DNA from: Melanocharis versteri
Taxonomy: Eukaryota; Chordata; Aves; Passeriformes; Melanocharitidae
Length of the DNA: 64,000 bases
Assembly: GCA_013397845.1 (NCBI GenBank)
Contig: VZTG01003728.1
Location: 2,350,084 to 2,414,083 of the forward strand
Direction: 5' to 3'
Shown here one piece after another: positions 24,684-38,600 of the stretch; the stretch's first letter is position 1, and every line of letters starts with the position of its first letter. The notes under the pieces are model-generated. The model saw only the letters and a list, made by a program, of their open reading frames with translations. It had not been told where the DNA came from and ran no database searches. The translations under genes and the position numbers were made by a program.

Positions 24684-27600
24684 TCCCCATGGAAAGTCCA
24701 AGACATTTCTTTTTTCTCCATGTGCCAGTGTGTGATTTAATGTTAAGAGAATTTGGGAGAGCTAACAGTAAAACCCATGAGTCCAGGGAAGAGATTTTCC
24801 ACTAAAATGACAAGAATGTCTCTCACTCTGTAAAGCTCCTCTCCATTCAGGATTTTGCTGACTGAAGACTTTCTATGACTGGATCAGTGCCCTCTGGCCA
24901 TCAACAAAGGCATTCCTGCAGAAGCAGAATATGCTCCCATTGCAGATGCGCTTACCAACTCCAGCATATTTTTATGGCTCTCCAGCTTCTTGGGATCACT
25001 GGACCACATTGCGGTACTTTGTGCAGTCAGTAATGGGCCTCTACATTTCTGGTTCTGGACCAAAATAGTCCTCTCCCAGCATTAGGGCAGGCAGCAGGGG
25101 AGCAACTGACCCCATGAGAGCACCGGTGCTGTCCCTGGGGCTGGTCTGTTGTAGGCACTACCAGTCAGCCACACATCAGCAGGCTTACAAGGTCCCTCAT
25201 CAAAAACAGGTGCAGAACATGGATGTGAATTACTATGGGTCAAACTACGCTTAGCTCCGATCATCCTGCCCTCCCCGTTCTGCAGAGCTCTGCTTCCCCT
25301 TGAGAAGGGCACCAGGGCAGCATCTTCTCTTGTTCAAAAAGAAGTAGCTACAGAGGTGCCTGGTAGGGAAGATAAGATGCTTTCTTGGTCTGAAATCGCA
25401 TCTATGTTCTCTATTTCAACATTTCTTACTGTTTCCACTTTTCACTCAGTATCTGCAAATTTTCAAAATCTGTTCTGTACCTGCTACTTCCTAATACTTA
25501 CATGATATATCCTCCACTCAACCACTTAAAAAATGGTTTTATTCCCTTCCAGATGTCTCAGTAAGGTCTAAATTTGCAAGCTCTGCCATGCTGCCTCTTA
25601 CAGTTGCAAGCACCTGTCCCTGTCTGACACTCAGAACCCTGCTCTGCTGTGGGACCTCCCCAGTCAGTTTAAACTGAGAAACTGAGAGAGGGTGGAAACC
25701 GCAAGAGGTGCAAGAACCAGGGTCTGTTGGGAGCAGGGATGAGTTCTCCCAGGCTGCTCTTGGCCTGCTAGGAAAGCATGACTTTTGTAACACCATTCTC
25801 CCTCTCAGACACACTAATAAGAGACAAAGCCTGGGCCATCAAAGCAAGCAACTGACAGCCAAGACAAAAGCAGGGGCGTAAGAGGGTGAACATGGGCATG
25901 GCCAGCCCCTTGGCAGGTCACGGCAGCCCTCCACATGAAAAGCCACTAAAGGGCTAACTCATGCCTCAAATTAGTTGCTCTGCCCCCATTTCTGGGTTTT
26001 TATTTTCCTTTTTCTAATGCTTCATGCTCTTGTGAGCAATGATTACTGCCATTGCTATATGAATTATAGCTGAACTATTTCTCCTAATTGCTTTCTGCAG
26101 GCATATTAAGGCAGAGTACTGTGATCTGAGAACACAGACCCTGCACAGCAGAGTTGTCTGAGGGCTGTCTGCTGGACCAGGATGACTCCCTCGGGGAAAA
26201 AAAAAGGATTATAGAAGGATTCACATCTCTAAATGAGAAGTGATGAGGAAGACTGGGAGGGAGAAATCCATAGCTTTAGTAGATTTTACACTGAACATAA
26301 ATCCTGCCCTCCATCCCCGCTCCATGAGCAAATTTTTGGGTAGTAGTATTAGCAGTGCCCTTTCCCTTAGCCATCCTTCTTGTCCACTTAGTCACAAAGG
26401 GCAAGAGCACATATGCCTCCCCTGAATCCCTCAGAAGTCAGGTTGGCATCCTTTCCAGAGGTGATGACTCCGGAAGGCAGCACTGGGATTCATACTTCGC
26501 ATGTGGCTCTGTTAAGAGATATTTTTGCATTGTATGCAAGAGAGGTTAAGGGGGCACAGCACCAGGTACCACATGAAGGGAGCCTTTGTGTTCTTAGCCA
26601 CCTTTGCTGCTGACACCATGAAACTGGGGCTGGGAAACGTGCAAGGCTTGCTAGTGGTGGCAGAAGAACTGTGCATCATTTGTCTGAACTGAGCATCTTC
26701 TCACCTTGCCTTCTATCTGGCTGCAGGCACATTTTAGGTGTGGGGGATGACAGCAGAGAATTAGTCACTTCTCCCATACAGGAATGGGGCAGGAGCCCCT
26801 GATATTTTAGGAGATGGTCAGTTGAGAATTTGCAGGCTCTGCTCTCTCTCAAAGCTATAAACCTCTATTTAATGTAAATGCCTGCCCAGGGCCTCCAAAC
26901 CTGATGACCCCCATATGTGGGGTTGATAAAAGGATGAGGAGGCCTGAGATGTCCACAGCCTGTGCTTGATGAAGAGTAGGGCCAGCCTGTCCCTAATGTC
27001 TCCAAATCCCCATGCCCAGGTGGAAGAACACAAGTCAGGAGCAGGCCCACTTCTCCTGGGCAATGCGTTAAGAAGAAACACATTTGCTGTTCCTGCTCTT
27101 TCACTAATGGGTCTATGTGGCAGCCTTATACATTGAGGTTTGGGAACTTACCTGCATAGTAAGAGTTTGGGAAAAATGTCAACATTTTTTTGAGCATTCT
27201 GAGGAGCTAGTGTTAGAGCTAGGGTTTCTAAAGAAACTCCAGAAAGTATGAAATGCAATAACATCATGTGAACTAGCAGTAGAATACATCATTTTAATAG
27301 ACTGTAGCCTCATGTACCACATGGCATGCGGCAAAGCAAATAGTGTGCTAATCCTATACACTGAGTAGAATTTCCTTGCTTCGCTATCTTGGTGAATCCT
27401 CTTCCCATGTTGTGTTAGGATACCTTTTGCACTAGAAAATAAGATATATTAGGTCACAAGGAAGGGCCAAAAGGTGTTTCCTATTTCACCAATGGAACCA
27501 GCTCTGCCCTACTCCTATCCTGGGATCAGAAGGTAGGGACAACAAATGTCAGGGAGAGACATGAAACCTCTGTTCACGCAAACAGTACAACATGCATTAT

Positions 27601-28460
27601 GGGGCCACATTAAAGCTGTGTGTTTCCCCCTCTCTGTAGCTACAGTGGGTGAGAAGCTCTTTCTGCCTTGTAGCCCCCTGCCCGGGCCACCACAGGCTGT
27701 GTGTCCTGTGCAGCAGCAACTCCTACTTCTGGCTGAATTGCAGGACCTGAACAGGAAAGCCTGTTTGGGTGGCCCTGTGAACCCATCTGGAAGTGCTGGC
27801 AAATGCACAACTAACCTTATACCTGAAAAATAAATGCAGAATTTTGAGTAAGCCTCCAAGCTTGTCAATGCTGAGTTGTTTCTGGCAACAGCACTATAAC
27901 TGCATGCCTTAAAGTTGGTAGAAAACGATTAAAGAGTCTCTTGGCCCTAATTCTCCAGGGAGTTTCTAGCCCCTGGTGCTTGTAGAAAGGCTGACAATGT
28001 GGGAGGTGTCATAAGCAGATGCAGCACTGTGGTGCTGAGCTGAAATGGGAAGTCACAGACCAGGGTGCCCACAAGGGACAGAAGGAGACCGTCTTTGGTC
28101 ATTTTTCTTTAGAGGCTTTTTTTTTTTTCCTTTCTCTTGAGAGCTGACAGCATGAAGTACTTCTCCTTCTTGCTCTTTCTGTCCTTCACCTAAGCAGCAA
28201 CTCTTAAAACACTAAATGCACATCTCAGACGCACTTGGAGCACGGACAAGAAACCCTACGTACCAGACAATAGAAGGGATGAAGCCAATATATTATATGG
28301 TTTTTAGGCGCCTATTTCACAGCTTTCCTGGAGTCAGACTCATGGTTTGGGAAATTACAAGAATGACAACATTGAAGTCTTTAATTAAATGCAGAGCTGA
28401 AAAGTGTTAGCAGCTGCCACCAAAATGTGTGCTGTAGGGGGAGCAGGACGGGGTATGCGT
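24684..28460. other. Intergenic, nothing recognised
   Basis: Single-copy-looking sequence with scattered short open frames (25539-25814 minus, 27546-27833 plus, 27515-27868 minus) that overlap one another and show no domains. A T run lies near 28118-28129. Confidence 0.4.
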
Positions 28461-28500
28461 GGGGGGAAAAAAGAAAAAAAGAAAAAAAAAAAAGAGAGGG
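28461..28500. repeat. Purine (G/A) tract
   Basis: A 40-base run of G and A only: a G run, then A runs broken by single G bases, ending in GAGAGGG. It lies about 260 bases upstream of the TATA box at 28761. Confidence 0.9.
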
Positions 28501-28599
28501 CTGGAGTGGAGCAGAAATCTTTCCCACGCTTGGATCCTCGAAGGTAAAAGCAGCAGAAAAGGATACCTGCCAGGGATCTATCAGATGGCAACAAGCTAA

Positions 28600-28915
28600 G
28601 AAAAAAGCCTTGTCGCCACATAGTGGCCGAGCGAGGCCACTCACTTCTGGCGCCGGTAAAACTGCCCTCCTTCCTCTCTTTCTGAGCAGGAAAACGGGGA
28701 AAGCTGGGCACGCGTGTGAAGGCAAGCTGCAGGGAACGGCCGAGGGAAACGCTTGCCAAGTATAAAAGGGGCACGGCAACCGCGGTTGCGTGCGGCGAGG
28801 CCCGGGGGCGCGGGGATGCGTGCGCGGCTGCGGCGCTCCCTCTGCCGCCNGCCGTCCTGCCGCGCTGGAGCGGGAGCCGCCGCGGCGGTGTTTGGGCAAA
28901 ACGCGCCTTGATCTC
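28600..28915. promoter_or_regulatory. CpG-rich patch, candidate promoter
   Basis: This is a sharp local rise in G+C and CpG density in an otherwise AT-rich intergenic region. It includes CTGGCGCCGG, GGCCGAGCGAGGCC, CCCGGGGGCGCGGGG and GCCGCCGCGGCGG, with one undetermined base at 28850. It contains a consensus TATA box at 28761. Such patches are usually active promoters or young GC-rich elements. No known first exon was recognised, and open frames on both strands here are attributable to GC richness. Function is inferred only. Confidence 0.4.
28761..28770 (+). promoter_or_regulatory. TATA box (TATAAAAGGG)
   Basis: A near-ideal TATA element with GC-rich flanks on both sides. If used, transcription would start around 28790 on the plus strand. 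The transcript would run towards the CR1 fragment at 29016. Confidence 0.4.
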
Positions 28916-29015
28916 TGTGACCTCTTTTGTTTCAGCGCTGCGCTGTCCCTAGGATGTAGTGATACCCGTGTGTACAGCCTGTCCTCCAGCACGCGGCTGT
29001 GGTGGGGGAGGCACA

Positions 29016-29690
29016 GGAGTCATAGAATAGAGTCATAGAATCAGTTAGGCTGGGAAAAATTGTTCAGACCAAGTCCAGTCGCTAACCCAGCACTGCCAAG
29101 TCCAGCACTAAACCGTGTCCTCAGTGCCTTATCTCTACGTCTTTTGCAGACTGCCAGGCTTGGTGCTTCCACCACTTCCCTGAGCAGCCTGTTCCAATAC
29201 CTAACCACCGGTGAAAAAAACTTTTCTACTGCCCAATCTAAGCCTCCCCAGCACAACCTGAGGCCATTTCCTCTTATCTTGCTGCATGTTACTTGTGAGA
29301 AGAGATTGACCCCCACCTTGCCAAAACCTCCTTTCATGTACTTAGAGAGAACAATAAGGTCACCTCCTTTTCTCCGGGCTAAACCCCCCCAGCTCCCTCA
29401 GCCACTCCTCACAGGTCTTGTGCTCCAGACCCTTCCCCAGCTCCACTGCCCTTCTCTGGCCTCACTCCAGCACCTCAATGTCTTTCTTGGAGTGAGGGGC
29501 CCAGAGCTGGACACAGCACTCGAGGTGTGGCCTCAGCAGTGCCCAGTCCAGGGGGACAATCCCTGCCCTGCTCCTGCTGGCCACACTATTGCTGATCCAG
29601 GCCAGGATGCCATTGGCCTTCTTGGCCACCTGGGCACACGCTGGCTCATGTTCAGCCACTGTCAACCATGCGTCAGGAAGACAGTCAAAG
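29016..29690 (-). mobile_element. CR1 LINE 3' portion with reverse-transcriptase C-terminal remnant, minus strand
   Basis: The plus strand opens with AGTCATAGAATAGAGTCATAGAATC, the reverse complement of the CR1 terminal repeat, so the element's 3' end is at the left. Typical CR1 tail sequence follows. On the minus strand, 29462-29725 still reads as a continuous frame. Its part from about AKKANGILAWISNSVAS through VQLWAPHSKKDIEVLE matches the C-terminal end of the CR1 reverse-transcriptase polyprotein. Only the last part of that protein is present and the rest is truncated, so it cannot encode a working enzyme. The right edge is approximate. The long plus-strand frame 29060-29752 is antisense to this element. 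Confidence 0.93.
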
Positions 29691-32600
29691 TGACTGTACA
29701 CAGTCACTGGTGCAGGCGTGTGCATTGCAAGCTCACAGAGCCCTCACTTTAGCTCTTGCCCTGATTAGGAGAGCAGCTCTTAGGGGACAACCCCTCTTCT
29801 ACCAACAGACTGTGTTGCATATGCCTGCTTGCCCTGTGTCTTGCAGTGAATGAATGGGGTAATGCATGGCCAGAAAATGCAGCCAGGCTTAGTTCTCAGG
29901 CCTGACATTCAACTACAGAGATAAAGGTGAAAAGTGTAAAAAAATGGTAAAAGTGGATTTCACAAGACAGCGTAGCTCAATCCATTGACCAGGCTGAGCA
30001 GCAGCCTGGGGTTGAGTGAGTGGGTTAAAAACTGAAACTACTTCCCATGAAAGCCGAAATTACAAAAGACTGCTCCCAAGGCCAAACGCTCTGCTGTGTG
30101 ACAGGTGACAGGACGGGTCCCTGCCAGGTGGCAGGGAGCAGCTGAGCTGCACAGCGTGGTGCGGTTGCAGCACACACACATTAGAGGGCTATCTAATGCA
30201 ATCATTAGCTGCACACAGAGGCACCCACTGCTCCTTCCCAAGGGGAGGAGGAAAAGGGGACTGGAAAGCAGCTGGAGGAGATTTTAGCCTGTAGCATCTG
30301 TATGAGGTGTAGGAATAACGCAAAGGAAGGTTCTTGCTGTGAGACCAGAAAGGATGGTGAATTAAAAGATATTTCTGGAATCTGATTTTCATTTCAATGC
30401 AAATAAAAGGAAAAAGAAGGAAGAAAAGCAAGATTTTTATATAAGCCTGTCATTACCAGGCAGTATGCTGAAATTACACAGCTAGTTTGAAAACTGGCCA
30501 TGGATCACAGCAGTGGGTCACTGGACTGGATCACAGCCGAGTGAGGCTGCAGCAGCAAGTTCTATTGACCACCCCATGGGATCTCTGTACCTAGGTATGC
30601 ATAGCCCAGGGTGTAAGACCCACAGCAAGATTTACAAAGTGCTTGTATCGGTGCTCTGACTAACCAAAAACCATTGGACTGCTAAAATGGACAAAGAGAC
30701 TAGGTCATTCCTGATTTACTAACTTTACTCCTGTTCTTGAAGGGTATTGCCTTTACACCAAGACTGTGCAACTCTTACAGACACACCCCCTTTTTCCCTT
30801 CCCCTATACCTTCTTTTAGCACTGTGAGACCATTAGCTGTGTGATTCCCCACTGTTGTGCTAAAGCAGCAACTTGGAGCAAATGCAGTACTCAGAAACCT
30901 CATGGCTGGATCATGAAGGGCGGCTGAAGGCAAACAGACAGGCAAAAATGTGGTTGTCCACAAAATCATAGTTTCCATTGCTCGTACTTGGAAGTCGCTT
31001 TGGATGGTATCTGTGCTTACCAAAACCATCCAGGCCCAGCTCCTTTTCCCTGTGGCTTGTCAGTCATGATCATCATCCACATATGCTGTGGCATGTTATT
31101 TGAGTGCAACATTTATCCACAGCTCTCCTGGTACAATGAATCGTTCTTCTGATTATGCAACCTCATTTTAAAAAAATAAAGAAAGAAAAGAAAAAAGAAA
31201 AAGACTCACTTCCCAGAATCCCAGCACGAAAAGGTCAGTTTCTCTTTGGAATATAAGTAGTGAATGAAGGAGAAAGAGTCTGTTTGCTTAGCACTGAGAG
31301 ACTAAGGCTTCTTACCCAATCCATCAATAAGCCCAGTGAGGGATGTCTGTTGCCAGCACATCTCTAAAATGTAGTTCTGTGATTTCTCCCCATTTTTTTT
31401 GTTAGCAGTTGCCAGGCGCCTGCCACTCTGAGTTAGTGATTTGTGCATTATGGTGCTGTGCAGATATGGATTATCTTTAGCCAAGATTGGTAAGGCAAGA
31501 GAGAAGGCTTAGCAGACTAATAAATTGTCTTTCTGGCTTCATCTGAAATGTAATAATGAATATATTATCTGCTAAGGAAATTGGAAGAAATCTCCCCTCT
31601 TATAGTTTGGGAATCTCTATTATTACATTTCAGGAAAATAATTAGTGGAAGAAAACTGTGAGTCACATGCAGAAGAGGAATTAGACAATTTCCAGATAGA
31701 AATGTTCATCCCAGGACGGGGTACTTCTGTCCCCTAATACCATGGTGCAGAAAGCACTCATGTAATAAAAGCAGATAGCAGCCAGACTACTGACCAAAGG
31801 CAAAGGACTCCTGAAATGAGTGGCTGTGTCTGAAGTCCTGTGTGTGCTCAAGGTTAAATGACCTCCTGTAGACTTGGCATGGACACCGAGTACCTCCATC
31901 CTGGTAGACGGTCCCCATTGCCTGTGAGATAAAAGAAAGCTATTTAACCAGCTTGTCAGTAATGTTAGTGAAGATATTTTTATCCTGCATAGGCACAAAG
32001 CAACATTTGTTCCAAGTTGAAAGTTACAGAGTAAAACCGTGGTGTTTTTCTGCTGTGCCAGGTGGCATGTGAATGGTTATGTGCCCTCATGCAAAAAAAG
32101 ACGTCAGAAAACTCATCTCCCTATTGTTAATTACTGAAGAAAGAAACTGCAATTTGAAGTGGGCTTTATTTTCCACACAATTTATGGTGTTGTTCCCCAA
32201 CAGAAATAAAAGAGATGGCCCAAAGGCAGGTTCCACCCGAGACACTGAGCAGATGCTGCCTGAGCTGTCAGCTGCAGGGCACGGCTGGCCAGGATGTGTG
32301 CATCGTGCTGCTGGCCTGCACAGGGGAGGGTGCTGCTGGGGTCAGGGGTTAGGCCTCCTCCTGCCTGGGTAAGTATTAAAGAAAACAGTAAAAATGAAGA
32401 TATATCTCTTAGGGCAAATCTTCTTGGAAGAAAAGCAGGGCAGAGTCTTTTATTCCTAGAACCCTATCTAAACTCTAAAATCTCTAGAGTGTGGTTAGAG
32501 GCAGATATTGTGTGTGACATCCCCAGATGTTCTACAGCTATTCATAGGCTTAATTGCTAACCACAGGCATTGATTTGAAACAAGAGAGTATGCACTTCCT

Positions 32601-35600
32601 GGGGCCTCAGAACACCCTGCAGGGGCCCCAGAGTGAGGCTGCTCTGCTGTCAGCGTGCTGATTGTCTGCACCTGGCCAAGTTGTTTTGGGTAAACTGCAC
32701 TGCTTCAATAGGGGTGGTAATTTTGCAGTCCAAGGTCACTCTTCACATGTGCTTGAACATGAGGAAAAGGCTGTATCTCCTCAGGAAACATGATTCTGCT
32801 TGTGGAGGCCCCAGAAAGCTTCCCCTGGGGCAGCTGTTGGGAAGTGAAGAGTGTAATACCAGAGTTTCTGACTCTCCAAGACAATGTTTTTTATCTTCCG
32901 AACTGGGTGTTTGGGTGGGCTTTGGACCCTCCACACCATTTTTCCGCAGGTGGAATGGTCTCCGGTCTCATTTTCCATCGTTGCAGGACTGCCTGGGTGC
33001 ACTCTTAGGCTTGGCCAGGGCTGGAGTGTCTTTTCATCCTGCTGCTCCTTCAGCACCTCCAGCTTCTTGAACCCCAGTGGAGCATTAGGACCAAACCCAA
33101 TGGAAAACACTCTGGCTGGGATATCATGGAGAACAGGACCTCACACCAGCTTCCCACTGTACCTGCCACTGATGACCTGTGTTTTAAAGCACATCCCTTT
33201 CTTACATGAGACAGTTAAGCTGCAAATCTTCTGGTTTACAGTTTAATTCTTCAGGATCTTGCATTAGTGCCAACAGATACAGAGATGTAGAAAGGCAGTT
33301 CAGATTTTTGAGGGCACCTCACTTTCACTTTGCAGCTCAAGAGTTGCACAGATCTATACAAAAAACAACTAACTCTCAGTTTTCCATTACCTTGGTGAGT
33401 CGCCTCAGTTGGATGTAAGCCCAGAGTTTGTCTTTCTCAATTTTGGTGGACCACATTGCTAAGCCACCCACCCTTACTTCACTGGGATATTCTCCCTGTT
33501 TGACCTTTTTACTCAAAGCTGAGAATCTTTTCTGTGTCACTTTACATTTCCCCTTTCCAGCATCTTTTCCTATGTAGTTTTGTTTTGGGTTTTTTTGGGT
33601 TTTTTTTCGGTGGTTAGAAACGTTTTGTCTTCAGCCTTCTGACAGGAAATCGGATAAAAATAGATTTCCTTGAGCAAGAAACACCTGTTGCTGAGGGAGA
33701 TCTTATCCTGGTAGATCACTGTCCTCATGTACCCATCTATAATTTTCCCTGGTCTACTTCTCTAAAACTTTCAACATGTTCAAAATAAAATCAATTCAGT
33801 AATTCTCTCATTCCAAGGTATCTATTAGAAATCATCTGTTTTTTCCCTGCTGTCCTTCCCCTCTTACACCTCATTTTCTTTTTTTCCACTCCCCCTAACA
33901 CACAGAGCAAGTACATTAGGGCCAATCTCAGAGAGCAATGGCGTGAGGGAGGTAGATGGAAAAGACACTACATTTGCCAATATCTGGAAGGAATGAAGGA
34001 GTTTCATCCTCAGAAGTGATTTGATGACAAGGGGCCATTCTACAGAGAGAACCTCTATGCGTGAGGGCAGTGAGCTGCACAGATAGACCCTTCAGCAAAA
34101 ACCTGTCTAGAGATACAGGATCACAAACAGCAAGTAAGGAATCCTAGTTCAGTGTTGAGAGAAAATTAATCAATTATCAGGATATATTTTGCAGATGAGA
34201 TGTAAATATACTAGAAAAAATAGGGGGACTTGGCCGGCACACTGCAGAGCAGTGAGAAGGGGCATGTGCTAAAGGAGTTTGTAGGTGGACACCTGCTCGC
34301 AGGAGTTGAGGGGGGACAGGGGATGGTGCAAACTGTTCAACAGATTCATTGAAGATTAGGATTAATGTGGAGGGAAAATAAATCCAGGAGTCACAGCAGG
34401 GTCCAAACTAGCACATGTGTGTGTGTCTGTTTTGGAAAAAGCAATAACTGGACAGAGATACATCACAGTTTGTGTAAACTAACCACTCACCACAACTGAG
34501 ATGGTGCATTTGAACTAAGATTACATGATCAGCTAATAACAGCACAGCATCCAAAAAGCACATATACCATTTAGCAGTTTAGACAGTGGAAAATAAAAAG
34601 AAAAAACTTTGCCCTGTCTTAAAGGATCAGCATAGAGGCAGCATGCTTTTGCTAGGGAAATGTCTAAAAATCTTTCTCCTTCAGACTATTAGGGCAAAGT
34701 CTCCAGTGAATTCTGTGGAATTTGTACAAAACTACAGTCACCAGTGCTACTGAGAGGATATTAGTGAAATGAATTATTGCAGATGTGGTATCTTATCCAT
34801 CATTTAGTCAAAAATGAAGTTATTCTTTTCCAGTTTTTGTAAGTAAAAGGAAATAAATGAGAGGAAAGGGGTAGGGTGTAAAACCACGTCACCACAACTG
34901 AGATATTCGTGAATATAGTCTCTTGAATATTTATTGTAATTGCAAAAAGAAAAAAAAACTTTCAGCAAAAAAAATTAAACAAACCAAATCCACTTGGTAT
35001 ACAGAAGTCACATACAAACAGAATATCCAATGGAATACACATGGTCTCTATGTCTGCACAGAATTAAAAATCTCCATGTGGATAAAACTTGTACTGAACA
35101 TTCAGAGAAGAGCTTCATGGATTTATGGAGAAGATTCACAAAATTTATCACCCAGCAGCATTTTAGCTAACATATTTTTTGAAACCACAGAAGCTATATT
35201 GCAGTAAGAGTCAGGGGAGAAGGCACAGATTGAGTCTCACCCCCTCTCAAAGGTATCCTAAACAAGTACTTCAATTTTTCTTCAAGAACAGTTCAGCAAA
35301 CAAGTTAGTTTCAGAGAACCAGAACAGCTACATGCTATCAAGGTAAGCATTTATCTTTATGCATGTTATCACGTGTCTATGAGGAATTATAAAAAATCTA
35401 GGTAAAATTATCAGCCAGCCCTTGAACTGTCAGGTCACTTAGCAATAAAGTTTAGGGAGTCCTGTAGCAGGCTGTATATCTCCATTTTAGTGGTACCTCA
35501 TATTACGACTCTTACTTTCTTGCTCAGCAACAATGATACCAAGAATTTTCTTTTTAAATTAAGCAATTCTATATTTCAATCTGCATACATTTTCATTTCA

Positions 35601-38600
35601 GTCTGGTCTGTATAATTTTGCAGAAGTTTTAATGGCATTGGGTACAAAAAAAGGGGTTTTTTAAGGACTTTTCAGGTCATTGCAAGTACTGTCGTGTGCT
35701 ACTTAATGCAATTTGGCTATTTTGCTTTTTTAGAGAATGTATTTGATGACACCAGAATGGAAACCCACAATACTGGTTTCCAGTAGGCCTTAGAATTTCA
35801 TGCTTTTCCAGATCAAGCAAATTAAGAAAAACAAAACAAAGCAAAAAACAACCATAGCTAAATGAACTTTGTACATTGTCACAAAAATGCATCAAATCAA
35901 ACTAAAAATCTACTTATGTACCTTTTAGTGTGGTACTAATGAATAGACTTTTTTAGGAAAATTGTCTAGCAAAACCAATTCCCCAATTCCCCCCCATGGC
36001 CCAGACTCAGTGGCCTGTCTCTGTTTAGCAAATTCCCAATGCAGCTGACACATGCCTTTGAAGCTGGAGATTTAGCAAGAATTAACAAAATGAGCTGCTC
36101 TGCAGACTCTGTGGACACAGCTGGGAGCCCACGGCAGATCAGTGATTCAGGGTTTAAGGTCCCAAATGTACCCAGGGTGTTGCTGAGTACTGATGGTCTT
36201 GCTCAAGTTCTTAGAGAACCATTAGAATTATGCAAGGAAGCAGAAAAAAAAAATTATTGGATGTCTCCTTTTAATTTCATGGTTAGATTCTGGCCTGCAT
36301 TTTGTATCCATTTGCATCTCAGCTTTACTCCTAATACTGGAATTGTTGAACTTTGAAGGCCGTGTAACAATGGAGTGAAGAATGTGGGTCAGTATCTTTA
36401 AGAAGGTATTTTCCACCTTTAGAATCTAGAGAAGTTAAGAAACTCAACTGTCAAAAGTGACAAAGTTACCTTCCACTCTGCTGTGCCTCTGACTGTGACC
36501 TTGAAGCTGTTCCCAAACATGTTAAGCTGGGGCACCAACTGAAGTTTGGAAAGTCATCTGAAAGCATATTGGGTACCCCTATTTATTATTTCAGGTATTA
36601 TGAGTTAACTCAGATTAAAGAAAACATGCCCACATGATTCAATACAGGCAGACAGAGCACATAACTGACTCTTTAAGAATAAATAACTAACTCACCATAA
36701 ATGCTGAGCTCTAAGAGGTTCTTTTAATGCTTCTAGAGAACATGCTTTAAAAAAAATTTAGGCAGACAGTTTAGAAATGGTTTTAAGCATTTTCTGACGG
36801 AAGGCGCTGCCCCACTAGTGTTGGTGTAACATGACAATTCTCAAAAAAGGACACTCAGAACTCTAAAAGTAAAATTGACATGCACTTGCAGTAAACATAC
36901 AAATATCTTTAACCATAGTCTCATATATGAAAAATAGTTTAAGTTACTTAAGAATATTCTTACACTACACTGGTAAAGTGTTTACTATATAATATTTCTA
37001 CAAGACGTGTACATTTACTAGAAATCTTAAGCCACACAGGCATCATCAACAGCTTATCACACATACATGATGCTTCTTTCTTTCACACAAGTTTATATAC
37101 ACTGAGTAAATAATTAAATATTGCACTTATTGGCCCATGATTCCTCAGTCTTGAGGTATTCAAAAATAGAAAAAATATCTATTTTTATAACATTTTTTCA
37201 TGCAACATGTAAGACATTTGAAATCCACGAACACTAGTATATAGGTTACACATTGTGACAGTCCAACTGAGTCACAACACATCTGACATTACTGACAAAA
37301 TACCAAACAGGAGTTACAGCACAAACGTTTCATATATCACTAGTTGCAGGTACATGTCAGAATTACTCAAGGAAATTTATCACCAGAAGTGGTAAACAAT
37401 CTCTATCTAGCTTTCATTTCTGTGTGTTATAGGTGAATGTGAAGTTATGGGAAAATTAGGGCTTTTGCTTCCCCCCCAGACCAGATACCAAGAACCTTAT
37501 TGTACAAATGACAAGCCATCTACCTCTGCTGGAACCATGATTAACAAACCTACGGTCTTCAAATGTAACACGTTTGATTTCCAGCGGTAATGACAATTTA
37601 AGGATAAATTTGGGAAAGGTGGCACTGAATATGAACAAGTAACAGTGGGAAATGAATGAGTATCAAAGATGTACTACTGTGAATATGTGCATATAATAGG
37701 TGTGTAGTCACAAATTCTGCTTCACTGGACATCCATGGATAAACAAAAGAAAAAAAAAAAAAGAAATCTTAATTTGCAAAGGTGATCTACATTTACCCCT
37801 AAATAAAACTGGTAGAGTTCATTCAAATAATTGAAATGCATTGCCTTTTTAAATAAGATTTGACAAGTGTTCAACCTTGGAGAATATGGAGTCAGAATGG
37901 GTTAATGGTGCAAATTAACACAACTTATTCCCCTGTCGGCATAAGTGAAGGCAGATATGTTGCTTTACACCCCCTGAGGGTTTATGTATGAGGCTTCAAA
38001 CTCATGGTCTCACATTGCTAAATTTGTCATGCTAAAAGAAGGACTAGGCTCATACATTGTGAGTCTATATGAAACAGGCCAAAGAGGAATCGGTCTGTCA
38101 ACAGGACTGAAATTTAGTTGATGCCTGTAAAAAGGTAGGGATGGGTGGAGTTTGGACGGGGGTTTCTCTCGGAATGCAATTGCAACATCATTTGTCTGCT
38201 CCAAAAAACCAAATGCATAACCACCAAATGTAGAACTTTTGTGACTTTTTTCCCTAAAAATGGCAAATTCAAAGCGTTCTCAAAATCAGGATCAAACTCC
38301 AGCAAATTTTGTGCATACTGAAGTAGCACTTCATTTCTAAAATAAAGAAGGTGCAGGTGGTACAGCTGAATATACAGAGCTGAGCAGATTGGGAAGAAAA
38401 CCTAATCTTTAAGACTGGTGCTCTGGAAAAGGCCACATAGACGTAGTTGCTCAGGTAATTTCTCTAGGTGTTGCATTAAGTATAAGCACAAAGGAACAAA
38501 CAGTTCCAGGTAACAGTCACTTACACAGCTGTTCAGAGAGAAAGAGTATTTTTTGACAGACAATTAGGTTAGTTCATATGTATTTTATACACCAAATGAA

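Noticed and set aside
28381..28992. 203-codon open frame on the minus strand
   Set aside because: It spans the CpG-rich patch and a purine tract and includes an undetermined base. It is low-complexity (Ser/Phe and Arg/Pro runs) and explained by GC richness.
29060..29752. 230-codon open frame on the plus strand, the longest in the window
   Set aside because: It is antisense to a CR1 LINE whose minus-strand reading matches the element's own reverse-transcriptase end.
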